A DNA stretch of 52,260 nt from Bacillota bacterium (GTDB taxonomy: Bacteria > Bacillota > UBA994 > UBA5500), in the NCBI GenBank assembly GCA_029781045.1, contig JAKOXL010000048.1, positions 1 through 52,260 on the forward strand, read 5' to 3'. The position numbers and the translations under genes are program-made. Every line of letters starts with the position of its first letter. Position 1 is the first letter of the stretch. Shown here piece by piece: positions 31,861-40,292 of this stretch. Below the pieces are notes generated by a model. It saw only the letters and a list, made by a program, of their open reading frames with translations. It searched no databases and was not told where the DNA came from.

Positions 31861-32233
31861 CTGTTCCACCCCCGATTGCTTTGCTGCCTTTATTCGCCAA
31901 AGAGAAGGATTTTTCCTTTTCCCGAAATGGTTAAAGCGACACCTGACGACACTTTCGGAGCTGATTCTCTACTCCCTGGGGACAACGTGCTGAGCTTATG
32001 AAACCCGTTCCGTCGCAAGTCGACTCGAACCCTTCGGCAGTGAACAGGAGATCTTTGGTGCTTAGCTTTAGGCTGACTGAAGCACAAAAAGGGCTATCGT
32101 GCCAGCGGACAATGCTACACAAAGCACGTTGGGCCCAAGAATCAACGGAGCGAGGGAGCCAAGGAGGAGCGGCAACAACAGGCCCAGCTGCCCTTGGCAA
32201 TCAGCGTTTACTCCGACAGCGGCTGGACACCAG
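31861..32233. other. Non-coding stretch before the amidohydrolase terminator repeat
   Basis: About 370 bases with no supported gene. A plus-strand frame near 32000-32246 is open, but it has no ribosome site and no recognisable protein. It may be an eroded gene. Promoter signals for the Rossmann-MCP gene were searched by eye without a clear hit. Confidence 0.4.
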
Positions 32234-32298
32234 CGCTCTAGTATGACCTCGACCCAGCAGTACCAAAGAAAAAGGGGGCTGTTTTGCGACAGCCCCCT
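32234..32298 (-). repeat. Terminator-tail repeat, copy B
   Basis: Minus strand: hairpin GGGGGCTGT-CGCAAA-ACAGCCCCC (32274-32297), TTTTTCTTT, then tail GGTACTGCTGGGTCGAGGTC and ATACTAGAGCGC. It lies 10 bases past the amidohydrolase stop and is a strong terminator. The tail segment GTCATACTAGAGCGC is identical at the pyrF stop (41515-41529). Confidence 0.75.
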
Positions 32299-32307
32299 CG
32301 AATCTTC

Positions 32308-33612
32308 TTACTTACCTAGCAGATCTTCCCACATCTTGAGGTAGCTCTCTTTGCTGTAGAGCGGTTTAAACTCTTCCTTACACTTGAGGGCACCGGCAGC
32401 ACCATCAGCCAACAAGTCAACCAGACTCATGGCCATCAACTTGGCCGGAACGATATAGGCCAATTCCGGATCAGCGATGGCAAAGTCGCTGGCATGCCCG
32501 CGACCAGTTACACCGCCCACATAGGGGTGAATAGTGGGCATAAGGGCGCTGACATCGCCAATATCGCTGGAACCACTGCCATGACCACCACAGGAAACCT
32601 CATCTTCCCCAACTAGGGCTACCGCATTCTCATAGAAGATCTTGTTCAGTGCCTCCGACTGGTAGCGAGGCAAATAGCCCGGAAGCTGCACAATTTCTAC
32701 CTCAGCTCCTACCGCATGGGCTCCCGCCCTCAAGGCCCGATCCACCTTGTGGCTGGCATCAATGATGGCATTCATCTCCGCACCACGCACATAGGTTTCC
32801 ATGCGTACGTCAGCCGGTACGATGTTAACCAGATCGCCACCCTTGGTAATAATCGGATGCACACGAATATGATCATTATCTTGGAAAGTTTCCCGTTGGG
32901 CATGAATAGCCATCAAGCCAAGCATGGCGGCATTGAGAGCGTTGATACCTTGATGGGGAGCTCCACCCGCATGGGCTTCTCTACCGACGTAGCGAATCAA
33001 CTTGCCGATGAAACCGTTGCTGGAACCACCCACATTGATCTTGCGTTCACCATTGGCGGAGTGGAACATCATAGTCACGTCCACATCATCAAACTCGCCT
33101 AGGGCGATCAGTTCCTGCTTACCACCCAAGAACTTGATCTTGCCCTCATTACGCAGCTTGTTGCGATACTCCAATTCCACGAACTCTTCCGCTGGCACAG
33201 CCATGAAAGCCACATCGCCATCCAACTCGCTCATAAGCCCCGTATCCTTGAGGGCCATGGCCACGCCCAACATACCTGCCACCTGAGCGTTATGGCCACA
33301 GCTATGGGCTGCACCGGTGAGTGGATCGGCGTGGGGATGCTCCGGGCAGACCACCGCATCAAGTTCGCCCAGAACGGCCACCTTTACCTTGTTGCTGCGC
33401 CCCTGCATTTCAGCGCGTACACCGGTAAGGGCCAGTCCAGAACGATACTCGAGGCCCAGGGCCTTAAAAGTATCCTGCACCACGCTGGACGCGAACTCTT
33501 CCTTGTAACCCAGCTCTGGTTTCTCATAAATCTTGGTCCCGATGGCAATAATCTCATCCCGCCTAGCATCAATGGCAGCGCAAAGCTTTTCCTTCATCTC
33601 TTGTTTAGTCAT
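32308..33612 (-). CDS. M20 family amidohydrolase/peptidase
   Basis: 434 aa, M20D-like zinc hydrolase (amino-acid amidase or AbgB-like). Metal-binding motifs seen are GELDAVVCPEHPHADP (about 83-98), SCGHNAQVAGMLG (about 106-118), the catalytic Glu pair in PAEEFVE, and GHASDFA-like GRGHASDF near the C-terminus. The motif after the first His is HN where many relatives have HD. The dimerisation domain with VGREAHAGGAPHQGINALNA is intact. The ATG at 33612 has GGGGAGG 8 bases upstream. The substrate cannot be inferred from the sequence. Confidence 0.88.
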   Translation of the reverse strand: MTKQEMKEKLCAAIDARRDEIIAIGTKIYEKPELGYKEEFASSVVQDTFKALGLEYRSGLALTGVRAEMQGRSNKVKVAVLGELDAVVCPEHPHADPLTGAAHSCGHNAQVAGMLGVAMALKDTGLMSELDGDVAFMAVPAEEFVELEYRNKLRNEGKIKFLGGKQELIALGEFDDVDVTMMFHSANGERKINVGGSSNGFIGKLIRYVGREAHAGGAPHQGINALNAAMLGLMAIHAQRETFQDNDHIRVHPIITKGGDLVNIVPADVRMETYVRGAEMNAIIDASHKVDRALRAGAHAVGAEVEIVQLPGYLPRYQSEALNKIFYENAVALVGEDEVSCGGHGSGSSDIGDVSALMPTIHPYVGGVTGRGHASDFAIADPELAYIVPAKLMAMSLVDLLADGAAGALKCKEEFKPLYSKESYLKMWEDLLGK

Positions 33613-33695
33613 TCGCAACGCCTCCCCGTGTGGTTCTAGCGAATATCTTCGCCTAACTAAATATTACTCTACAGAGGGGCTTAATCCTGCTCAAT

Positions 33696-34469
33696 TTATA
33701 GGGGGCGAGCAATCAGAACATGCCAACGACCTCTTTTTGTTTGACCTCCAACTTGGCGCAGGTAGGCCCGGCCTTTGCCAGCCAGAGACAACACATCGCC
33801 GGCAGCCACCATCTTGTCACAACGAGTCTCCAGCAAGAAGTTGTGCTTCAATCTGCCAGCGCGGATTAGTTCGGCCGCTTGCGTGCGAGAAATGGAGTAG
33901 GCCGCTGCCACTACCGCATCTAGGCGCAGACTGGCGACAGTGGCCGAATGACAAACCTCCTGCGGTGTTGGGGGAATGATTTCCGACAGGGGAATAGGGG
34001 CTACAGTAATGCCTACCCGCCCCACCACCTGCCAGTTGGTCAGCACACAGCTGGCGATAGTGGGTGTTACCAACAGTTGACAGCCACTGGCCCCCACCAG
34101 GATGTCACCCACCATTTCCCGCTTGATACCTAAAGCCAGCAAGGACCCCAAAAAGTCACGGTGAGTTACGGTGGCAAAACTAAAGTTACCCCTGGCTTCC
34201 AAGGCGACCAAGGGGTACTCTGGCTCATAATCCAAGAACGGAGGCAAAAAGGCCACTATCTGCCGCTCTGCTCCCTCATAACCGCCCCAGCTGGCCAGAG
34301 TGGCCTCCCAGCGGTAGGCATACCGCTGTAGCAGGACCCGTTGCCCCGGATCCAAAAAGTTGGTATAGCAAGGCTGCTGACGTTGCAGCGCCAACGCCGC
34401 CTTGTCATCGGCCAGCGCCAGCAACAGCCGCTCTTCCGCAGCCAAATTCTCAGTTATTCTCCTGTCCAC
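33696..34469 (-). CDS. ylmH: YlmH-like S4-domain RNA-binding protein
   Basis: 257 aa, the same length as B. subtilis YlmH. The N-terminal two thirds contain YTNFLDPGQRVLL and VTHRDFLGSLLALGIKREM then GDILVG, all typical of the family; the C-terminal S4 domain is at about 185-245 (RLDAVVAAAYSISRTQAAEL, GDVLSLAGKGRA). YlmH binds ribosomes or tRNA-like substrates and has been linked to cell division and ribosome quality control. Here it stands outside a cell-division cluster, next to a SAP-domain protein. GTG start at 34469 with GAGGTGAG upstream. Confidence 0.9.
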   Translation of the reverse strand: MDRRITENLAAEERLLLALADDKAALALQRQQPCYTNFLDPGQRVLLQRYAYRWEATLASWGGYEGAERQIVAFLPPFLDYEPEYPLVALEARGNFSFATVTHRDFLGSLLALGIKREMVGDILVGASGCQLLVTPTIASCVLTNWQVVGRVGITVAPIPLSEIIPPTPQEVCHSATVASLRLDAVVAAAYSISRTQAAELIRAGRLKHNFLLETRCDKMVAAGDVLSLAGKGRAYLRQVGGQTKRGRWHVLIARPL

Positions 34470-34500
34470 GACCTCACCTCTTTGTAGCAGCGGTGGTTGG

Positions 34501-35598
34501 CTACTCTTCCTTGGTACTAGAATCAGTCGAGGAGGTTAATACCCGAAGTCGGGGGCGGTTAGCCAGTTCCCGCATTTCCGCCGGAGTGTATCCTAGACAA
34601 TGCCAAAGACGTGTTTCTTCATAGGCTTGCTCCAGCAAAGTTAGAAACTCAATGGTTTCGCCAAAACTGTTCAGCTTAACCCGACGCTCATTTAGGCGCA
34701 ACAGCAGAGTGGGAATGGGAACCCGGTTGTTGAGGGCAAAGATAAGAAACATCAGCTCTTCAGCAGCCTCTTCTTCATCTAGTTGATGCTCATCCAGCAG
34801 GTACTCAAACAGTTCCCTATGGGCATCGGTCCAATCGATATACATCTGCTGAGCAGCGATAAGGGCCTGCTCTAAACTGACAGGATAGAAACCGTGTCCC
34901 TTGTGCTTAAGCTGAGCTTCCAGAACCTCCTCCACATTGATGACCCGTTTATCACAGACCACACCGTCAACATAATCGATATAACCGTTACTGGTACCGA
35001 CCGTTTGCAGGAGGCTAGAAAAATGGGGTTCAGCTACTGCTATACCCAACCCCTCCACCATTAGCCGCAGCCGTTCCATTGGTACTGCCCCATAGTAGGA
35101 AAGCAACCCTCGACAAATCAGCAACACCTTCTGATTCTGAAAAATGGTTTTGCGCAACTCGTCATCACCCAGGTGTTGGCGACAGAGCAGGAGGACTTCA
35201 CGCGGCATTATCAACACCGGCCCTTGATTCTCCAGAATCCCGGTAAAGGCCAGCCCCATTCGGCGCAGCAAAAAGAGGGTTGCAGGGGAAACGCCGCTCA
35301 GGTCTTTTAGTAGACCTTTTCTTCTTACCAGAGTTTGCAGATCTTCGTAGACCAACTCGTCCAGTAGTCTCAATTGGGTCGGCAAAGCCTCAATAATGGC
35401 CGCCTCCAAAGCTAAAACCAACTGCTCCTTGGATGCCCTGCTTAGACCCTTCAGTCGTAACTGCTGCCTAATCTCCGATAGCTCAGCCTTGGAAAGGCGC
35501 TTTAATTGATAGGCCAAACTATTGTCGGCCAGCATGTTGCGGAGCATACCTCCCTCCGCCAATTCTTCCAAGATTATTTCATGATCAAACAGATCCAT
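34501..35598 (-). CDS. SAP-like domain protein of unknown function
   Basis: 365 aa. Residues about 35-70 (LSKAELSEIRQQLRLKGL then SRASKEQLVLALEAAI) fit a SAP or Rho N-terminal-like helix-extension-helix motif, which usually binds nucleic acid. The rest is helical, with no known domain. Near the C-terminus, RLWHCLGYTPAEMRELANRP resembles a segment found just before SEC-C zinc motifs, but the Cys-rich motif itself is missing. Two adjacent ATGs occur; the second (35598) has better spacing (5 bases) from GGAGG. It is 30 bases upstream of ylmH. Confidence 0.7.
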   Translation of the reverse strand: MDLFDHEIILEELAEGGMLRNMLADNSLAYQLKRLSKAELSEIRQQLRLKGLSRASKEQLVLALEAAIIEALPTQLRLLDELVYEDLQTLVRRKGLLKDLSGVSPATLFLLRRMGLAFTGILENQGPVLIMPREVLLLCRQHLGDDELRKTIFQNQKVLLICRGLLSYYGAVPMERLRLMVEGLGIAVAEPHFSSLLQTVGTSNGYIDYVDGVVCDKRVINVEEVLEAQLKHKGHGFYPVSLEQALIAAQQMYIDWTDAHRELFEYLLDEHQLDEEEAAEELMFLIFALNNRVPIPTLLLRLNERRVKLNSFGETIEFLTLLEQAYEETRLWHCLGYTPAEMRELANRPRLRVLTSSTDSSTKEE

Positions 35599-35707
35599 CA
35601 TTGCCTCCTGAAAACGGGATCGGGGAAAGGCCGCTTTTGGCAACCTCTCCCCTACAGTTTAAGCTTAGATGGCGGTCTTGTCTATAAACCCGTCCATCGC
35701 ATCATAG

Positions 35708-36289
35708 TTATACTCTCTGTAAACCTGCAACGAAAAGCTGGTACAGTTCTTCTTCCCGTTCCGCCAAACTTAATGATAGATGCCCCCGATTACGGGCCAT
35801 CCCCACTTGATTCACGGCCCCTAAGAAGGCTAAGGCAGCCACCTGCGGATCGTGGGGACGCAGAACGCCAGCAGCTACTCCCTCCTGCAAGATGCGAACA
35901 TACAAGCCCATCAGTTCCTGCACACACTGCTCCAACTCGGGACGCAGGCTCTGAATCTTCTCTGATGTAGACTCCCTCAGGATCATCTGCAGCAGCGGAT
36001 GATTCTTCTCCAGAATCTGCAAGTGAATCCTTGTAAGTCGGCGCAACCGGGACAACGGATGGCTTTCACTGGCAATCGCCTCTTGTGTCCGCTCGATTAA
36101 CCGCTGTAGGCTCTCTAAAAGCAGAGAGTCAAAGAGCTTTCTCTTGCTCTGGAAATATAGGTATACCGTTCCTTTGCCAACCCCAGCTGCCTCGGCTATC
36201 TGCTCAATGGTGGCTTGATGAAAGCCATGGGCAGAAAAGACTTCGGCTGCCGCTGCCAAGATCAACTGGCGCTTATCCTGTGGTTCCAT
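35708..36289 (-). CDS. TetR family transcriptional regulator
   Basis: 193 aa. The N-terminal HTH (about 8-55) contains ILAAAAEVFSAHGFHQATIEQIA and GVGKGTVYLYFQSKRKLFDSL (shown here as two pieces: AAEVFSAHGFHQATIEQIA and GKGTVYLYFQSKRKLFD). The C-terminal ligand domain is unclassified. A perfect operator-like palindrome and promoter lie just upstream, so it probably represses itself. The regulated neighbour could be the SAP protein, or unlinked transporters. Confidence 0.93.
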   Translation of the reverse strand: MEPQDKRQLILAAAAEVFSAHGFHQATIEQIAEAAGVGKGTVYLYFQSKRKLFDSLLLESLQRLIERTQEAIASESHPLSRLRRLTRIHLQILEKNHPLLQMILRESTSEKIQSLRPELEQCVQELMGLYVRILQEGVAAGVLRPHDPQVAALAFLGAVNQVGMARNRGHLSLSLAEREEELYQLFVAGLQRV

Positions 36290-36305
36290 ACTTCCGCCTC
36301 CCCAT

Positions 36306-36325
36306 CTGACTGACTGGTCAGTCAG
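36306..36325 (-). promoter_or_regulatory. TetR-type operator
   Basis: Perfect 9-bp inverted repeat CTGACTGAC-N2-GTCAGTCAG, placed between the promoter and the ribosome site of the tetR gene. The GACTGAC/GTCAGTC arms are typical of TetR/AcrR operators. Confidence 0.85.
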
Positions 36326-36337
36326 CTCCTACTTGTT

Positions 36338-36366
36338 AGTATATCGACACCCTTAGCCGTAAGCAA
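36338..36366 (-). promoter_or_regulatory. Sigma-A promoter of the tetR gene
   Basis: Minus strand: TTGCTT (36361-36366), 17-base spacer, TATACT (36338-36343). The operator begins 12 bases downstream of the -10, so a bound repressor would block initiation. Confidence 0.7.
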
Positions 36367-36398
36367 GCTGGCAAGGGAAGAATAAGAGAAGTTGTTAG

Positions 36399-36476
36399 GT
36401 TGGGCACAGGCACCCTAGTATGACCACGGCCCATCGGTAATACAAACAACAAGGGGCTGTTTTGCGACAGCCCCCT
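36399..36476 (-). repeat. Terminator-tail repeat, copy C
   Basis: Minus strand: hairpin GGGGCTGT-CGCAAA-ACAGCCCC (36453-36474), T-rich TTGTTGTTT, then a tail with GGGCCGTGGTCATACTAG and GTGCCTGTGCCCAAC. It lies 25 bases past the rod-binding protein stop. The end GCCTGTGCCCAAC is identical to copy A; the GTCATACTAG part matches copies B and D. Confidence 0.75.
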
Positions 36477-36500
36477 CTTTCCCTGTATTAACCTAAGATC

Positions 36501-36791
36501 CTATTGCGACTGCCCCTCCGAAAGCTGCTGCAATTGGCGATAGAGCACAGCAGCTAAGCCTACGTCGCCCGATTTGGCCATCTGCTCGGCTAAAGCCTGC
36601 CGATACATGTCTTCATAGATATCCCGTTGCATGCTGTCGGGGAAAAGGCCCCCCTTTACTGTGGATAACATCTGTCGCAGCAGAATCTCTAGAAAAGCCT
36701 GTTCCATGCCCTGGCAACTCTCCCAGAGTTTCTTCTGGTCAGGTGTCATCTTAGTAACATCGGGACGTAGATGATTGGTCATTACTTGCAC
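36501..36791 (-). CDS. Rod-binding (FlgJ N-terminal-like) protein
   Basis: 96 aa. The conserved FlgJ-N/rod-binding motif spans most of the protein: GMEQAFLEILLRQMLSTV (about 30-47) then YEDMYRQALAEQMAKSGDVG. No muramidase domain is present, as in other Gram-positive rod-binding proteins. GTG 36791 is chosen (GGAGGTG at about 9 bases); an ATG at 36782 is the alternative. It follows the predicted ECF protein by one base and the flhO-flhP rod genes by about 570 bases, supporting a flagellar role. Confidence 0.85.
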   Translation of the reverse strand: MQVMTNHLRPDVTKMTPDQKKLWESCQGMEQAFLEILLRQMLSTVKGGLFPDSMQRDIYEDMYRQALAEQMAKSGDVGLAAVLYRQLQQLSEGQSQ

Positions 36792-36792
36792 T

Positions 36793-37308
36793 TTAAGAGC
36801 CACCTCCTGGCTGCCTGGGAGCGATGGTATCAGTAATAACGAGCGCCAACAAGGCCCCGATAAGGGCGGTTGCCAACTGAGTAACTCCGAAAGTGGCAAC
36901 TGCCGCCGGTGGCAATTGCTTGCCAAAAATACTCAGAAGATAGTTGGTGGTTAACAGGAAGAATCCATACTTAGCCAGAGCTCCCAAAGCAGCAGCCACC
37001 AGACGCTGGCGACGTTGGAACAGACCGAAGACGATCGCTAAGGTGCTGTTGGCAGCCATGATAAAGGGGACCATGAAGGGCAACCCCATGATACCGGTAA
37101 TCAATGCCACCCATGGGGTCAGCAACCCGATAAGGACGCCAGCCCAGATATCCACCATTGTAACCGCCAGCACTAGCACCGCGTTAATAATGCTGCCTGT
37201 TATCAGCTGGCCATAGGGAGGCCCTAAACGCAAGTTTTGCACCACCAAAGCTACAGCCAAGAGTAAGGCCGTGCGGGTGATCCAGCTGATCGGCTTTTTA
37301 TTCGGCAT
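36793..37308 (-). CDS. Membrane protein resembling an ECF-transporter S component
   Basis: 171 aa with about five or six hydrophobic segments. The stretch LRLGPPYGQLITGSIINAVL (about 30-49) and conserved glycine/proline-rich loops resemble substrate-binding S components of energy-coupling factor vitamin transporters. The substrate cannot be named and no A or T component is nearby. The ATG at 37308 follows GGAAGTGGGAG. It is sandwiched between flhP and the rod-binding gene. Confidence 0.7.
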   Translation of the reverse strand: MPNKKPISWITRTALLLAVALVVQNLRLGPPYGQLITGSIINAVLVLAVTMVDIWAGVLIGLLTPWVALITGIMGLPFMVPFIMAANSTLAIVFGLFQRRQRLVAAALGALAKYGFFLLTTNYLLSIFGKQLPPAAVATFGVTQLATALIGALLALVITDTIAPRQPGGGS

Positions 37309-37358
37309 TACTCCCACTTCCTTTGGGGTTAAAGCCCCGGTGAATTAATCTCTGGCCC

Positions 37359-38129
37359 TTAACGGCGCAGATTATTGGCCTGTTGTAACATTTCGTCGGA
37401 GGCCTGGATAGCCTTGGAGCCCACCTCATAGGCCCGTTGGGCGGTGATCAGGTTCACCATTTCTTCCACTACTTGCACATTGGACATTTCCAAGAAGCCG
37501 GGCATCAGACGAGCCCGCTGGTTACGTCCTGGTTCCCCAATATCTAGTGGCGCGTCGCTGACAAACAGGTTACCACCAATGGCCCGCATGGCATGGCGAT
37601 TTGGCACCCTGGCCACGCCAATCTGTCCTAGATTTCTGGGAACGTCCGAGTTGCCGCTAAACCCTGTGACATTACCGTTCTCATCTATTTCTACTTGGCT
37701 GTACTCATTACCTATGACTATCTCGCGCCCTCTGATATCCAGTACCGGATAGCCACTGGAGGTCACCAAACGGCCACCAGATACTTGTAGCGATCCGGAA
37801 CGGGTATAAGCAATACGGCCATCCAACGATACAGCCAAGAAGCCATCTCCATTTAAGGCCACGTCCAGAAGTTGACTGGTATGTAGCACCCCACCGTCAG
37901 AGAAGTCTCGTATGGTCGCCGCTACACGCACACCACTACCCAGCTGGAGGGTAGTCTCCTGAGCCCCAACTCGAGGAGCAGGCAAACGAGAATAGAGCAG
38001 GTCTTCGAAGGCCACTCGGCTCTTTTTGAAACCGGTGGTATTAACATTACTGATATTATTAGCGATATTGTCCATGTTGATTTGCTGAGCAAACATACCG
38101 GTACTAGCGGTATAAAGCGAACGTATCAC
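37359..38129 (-). CDS. flhP: Flagellar basal-body rod protein FlgG-like (FlhP)
   Basis: 256 aa rod/hook-family protein. N-terminal motif MDNIANNISNVNTTGFKKSR (about 19-38) and C-terminal FLEMSNVQVVEEMVNLITAQ and AYEVGSKAIQASDEMLQ are diagnostic. The order mbl-flhO-flhP is as in B. subtilis, where these make the rod. The GTG at 38129 has GGAGGG 9 bases upstream. Confidence 0.93.
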   Translation of the reverse strand: MIRSLYTASTGMFAQQINMDNIANNISNVNTTGFKKSRVAFEDLLYSRLPAPRVGAQETTLQLGSGVRVAATIRDFSDGGVLHTSQLLDVALNGDGFLAVSLDGRIAYTRSGSLQVSGGRLVTSSGYPVLDIRGREIVIGNEYSQVEIDENGNVTGFSGNSDVPRNLGQIGVARVPNRHAMRAIGGNLFVSDAPLDIGEPGRNQRARLMPGFLEMSNVQVVEEMVNLITAQRAYEVGSKAIQASDEMLQQANNLRR

Positions 38130-38158
38130 GTTCCAGCCCTCCTCTTATAAAAGGTATG

Positions 38159-38184
38159 CCACTGCCGCTGTCGGTTGGCAGTGG
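38159..38184 (-). other. Intercistronic hairpin between flhO and flhP
   Basis: Perfect 8-bp stem CCACTGCC/GGCAGTGG, 10-base loop, with no T tract. It may stabilise or tune the transcript rather than end it. Confidence 0.4.
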
Positions 38185-38223
38185 ATTCGGGCCCCTGCAC
38201 AGCAGTCCAGCCCGTTTTAGCAA

Positions 38224-39012
38224 CTAGAAGCGACCTACCTCATTGACAGCCTTGTTCAAAGTCTCATCCTGAATCTGAATAATCTTAGCGTTGGTCTCGT
38301 AGAGGCGCATAGCGGTGATCAAGTTAACCATCTCTCTTACGGCTTGTACATTAGCCTGCTCCAGATAGCCCTGCATAACCTGAGGGTTGGCTGCTGGCAT
38401 CACTTCACCTTCGATGTTCCAAAGACTATTGCCCAGACGGGTCAATTGGGCGTCAGTGGCCGGGTTGACTAGATAGAGTCGACCTAACTGCATACCATTG
38501 GCAGCAATCAAGGTTCCGTCGGTGGCTATCCTTAGTTCATTGGCATCGGAAATACGAAGACGTTGCGGCGCCCCCATAGGATTGTGACCCAACACGTAGG
38601 CTCCCGCCATAGTACGCAAAAAACCTTCCCCATCTACCATCAGTTGACCATTACGGGTATAGGCTCGTCCACCTTGCAGGGTTTCCACAGCCAAGAAAGT
38701 CAGTTGATCCGCCGTCGAAGCCCCTCCATCAATCAAAGCTATATCAAGAGGGTTATTGGTTGCTAAAGGCAATCCGGCTCCCCAGTCGGGAGTTCCTAAA
38801 CGGAAGTTCACACCAGAACCCAGTTGCCCCAAATAGACAGGGGGCTCATTGTTGGTATAGCGGTAGATCTCTCGCTCCAGTAGGCTTTGAAATAGCACCT
38901 GCTCCCGCTTAAAACCTGAGGTACTAACATTGGCCAAGTTGTTACTAATCGCATCCATATGCCGCATACCTGCATCAAGACCCGTTGCGGCCGTGTAGAG
39001 TCCGCGAATCAA
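38224..39012 (-). CDS. flhO: Flagellar basal-body rod protein FlgF-like (FlhO)
   Basis: 262 aa. N-terminal MDAISNNLANVSTSGFKREQ (about 19-38), the middle YTRNGQLMVDGEGFLRT, and C-terminal YLEQANVQAVREMVNLITAM and TNAKIIQIQDETLNKAV identify the rod/hook family. TTG start at 39012 with GGAGGTG 7 bases upstream. It follows mbl by 27 bases. Confidence 0.93.
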   Translation of the reverse strand: MIRGLYTAATGLDAGMRHMDAISNNLANVSTSGFKREQVLFQSLLEREIYRYTNNEPPVYLGQLGSGVNFRLGTPDWGAGLPLATNNPLDIALIDGGASTADQLTFLAVETLQGGRAYTRNGQLMVDGEGFLRTMAGAYVLGHNPMGAPQRLRISDANELRIATDGTLIAANGMQLGRLYLVNPATDAQLTRLGNSLWNIEGEVMPAANPQVMQGYLEQANVQAVREMVNLITAMRLYETNAKIIQIQDETLNKAVNEVGRF

Positions 39013-39039
39013 TGCGCTTCACCTCCTCTTTGCTAGAAA

Positions 39040-40065
39040 CTAAGCTCTCCTTCTCGGTTCTTCAAAAAGGGTCATTCCCTTTAACTGGTCTAACACCTCA
39101 AGGGCTCGACCGGTACCGCGAGCCACGCAAGTAATGGGATCATCGGCTAATACGGCCGGGACATGGGTGACCTCCGACAAGAGCTTGTCCAAACCGCAAA
39201 GTAGGGAACCGCCACCAGTCAGAATTATACCCTTGTCCATGATATCGGCGGCCAGTTCAGGGGGGCAATGTTCGAGCACACTGCGTAGCAAAGCCACAAT
39301 GGCATTCAAGGGTTCGGAAAAGGCCTCTAGGGTTTCCACGGAGCTCACTGCAATGGTCTTCGGTAGACCAGTTAGCAAATCGCGGCCCCGCACTTCCATG
39401 GTCCCATTACGGGCTCCTGGGTAGGCCGTTCCGATGCGTAACTTCATCTCTTCAGCGGTGCGCTCACCGATGAGCAGATTATACTGCTGCTTCATGTAGC
39501 GGATAAGGGCTTCATCAAAGCGGTCACCGCCGACACGCACACTATCGGCCAGAACAATACCGCCCATAGACAGAATGGCCACGTCGGTGGTGCCACCGCC
39601 AATATCTATCACCAGGCTACCTTCGGGCTTAGAAATATCGATTCCTGCCCCTAAAGCGGCCGCTACCGGTTCCTCGATTACCGCCACATTGGCACCGCCG
39701 GCACGCTCGGCCGCATCTCGTACGGCTCGCCACTCTACAGCCGTCACACTAGAGGGTACGCAGACCATTATACGGGGTTTAACCAAAAGCCGTTTACCTA
39801 AAGCCCGGCTAATAAAATACTCCAACATCTTTTGGGTGATGTCAAAATCGGCTATTACGCCTTCCCGCAAAGGGCGAATAGCCACAATGTTACCGGGTGT
39901 ACGCCCAATCATGCGCCGCGCTTCTTCTCCAATAGCCAGCACCTTGCCGCTATTGGTATCCATGGCAACTACCGCCGGCTCATTGAGAACCACGCCCTTG
40001 CCCTTGACGTAAACCAACACAGTGGCTGTTCCTAGGTCAACCCCGATATCCGTGCCTCTAAGCAT
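39040..40065 (-). CDS. mbl: MreB-family actin-like protein (Mbl)
   Basis: 341 aa. Actin-like ATPase that guides cell-wall elongation. Motifs are DIGVDLGTATVLVYVKGKG (phosphate 1), VIEEPVAAALGAG, VIDIGGGTTDVAILSMGGI (phosphate 2) and ILTGGGSLLCGLDKLLSE (adenosine). The ATG at 40065 follows GGGGTGGG; longer frames further upstream would run through a hairpin and have no site. Position after spoIIID and before flhO identifies it as Mbl rather than MreB proper. Confidence 0.95.
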   Translation of the reverse strand: MLRGTDIGVDLGTATVLVYVKGKGVVLNEPAVVAMDTNSGKVLAIGEEARRMIGRTPGNIVAIRPLREGVIADFDITQKMLEYFISRALGKRLLVKPRIMVCVPSSVTAVEWRAVRDAAERAGGANVAVIEEPVAAALGAGIDISKPEGSLVIDIGGGTTDVAILSMGGIVLADSVRVGGDRFDEALIRYMKQQYNLLIGERTAEEMKLRIGTAYPGARNGTMEVRGRDLLTGLPKTIAVSSVETLEAFSEPLNAIVALLRSVLEHCPPELAADIMDKGIILTGGGSLLCGLDKLLSEVTHVPAVLADDPITCVARGTGRALEVLDQLKGMTLFEEPRRRA

Positions 40066-40111
40066 CAAACCCACCCCATTCGCCAATGCTTGTCCACTAA
40101 GCGGTCCAAAG

Positions 40112-40138
40112 AGAAGGCAGTTGTGGTAGCTGCCTTCT
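40112..40138 (-). terminator. Hairpin between spoIIID and mbl
   Basis: Perfect 9-bp stem AGAAGGCAG/CTGCCTTCT with a 9-base loop, then TCTCTTT-like sequence on the minus strand. It could end the spoIIID transcript (150 bases after its stop) or attenuate mbl. Confidence 0.5.
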
Positions 40139-40292
40139 TTCTGATGCGTATGTAAAGGACCATCCAAAGCATCCGTAACCGTAATCGTAGTATGTTGGTA
40201 ATAATACGCTCAGTGCTTCTGGCAAAAAAGCCCTGGCAGTATCATTATTCGACATTGGCTTTGGCATCTCCTGTCTTATTTGAACGAAAATA

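Noticed and set aside
31998-32246. Plus-strand open frame between the Rossmann-MCP gene and the amidohydrolase
   Set aside because: No ribosome site, no recognisable domain, and it runs into terminator-repeat copy B.
40066-40167. Longer N-terminus for Mbl
   Set aside because: It would translate through a strong hairpin, and MreB proteins begin close to the DIGVDLGT motif.
40248-40254. Single Spo0A-box-like TGTCGAA upstream of mbl
   Set aside because: One heptamer is expected several times by chance in 52 kb, and no convincing promoter lies at the right distance.
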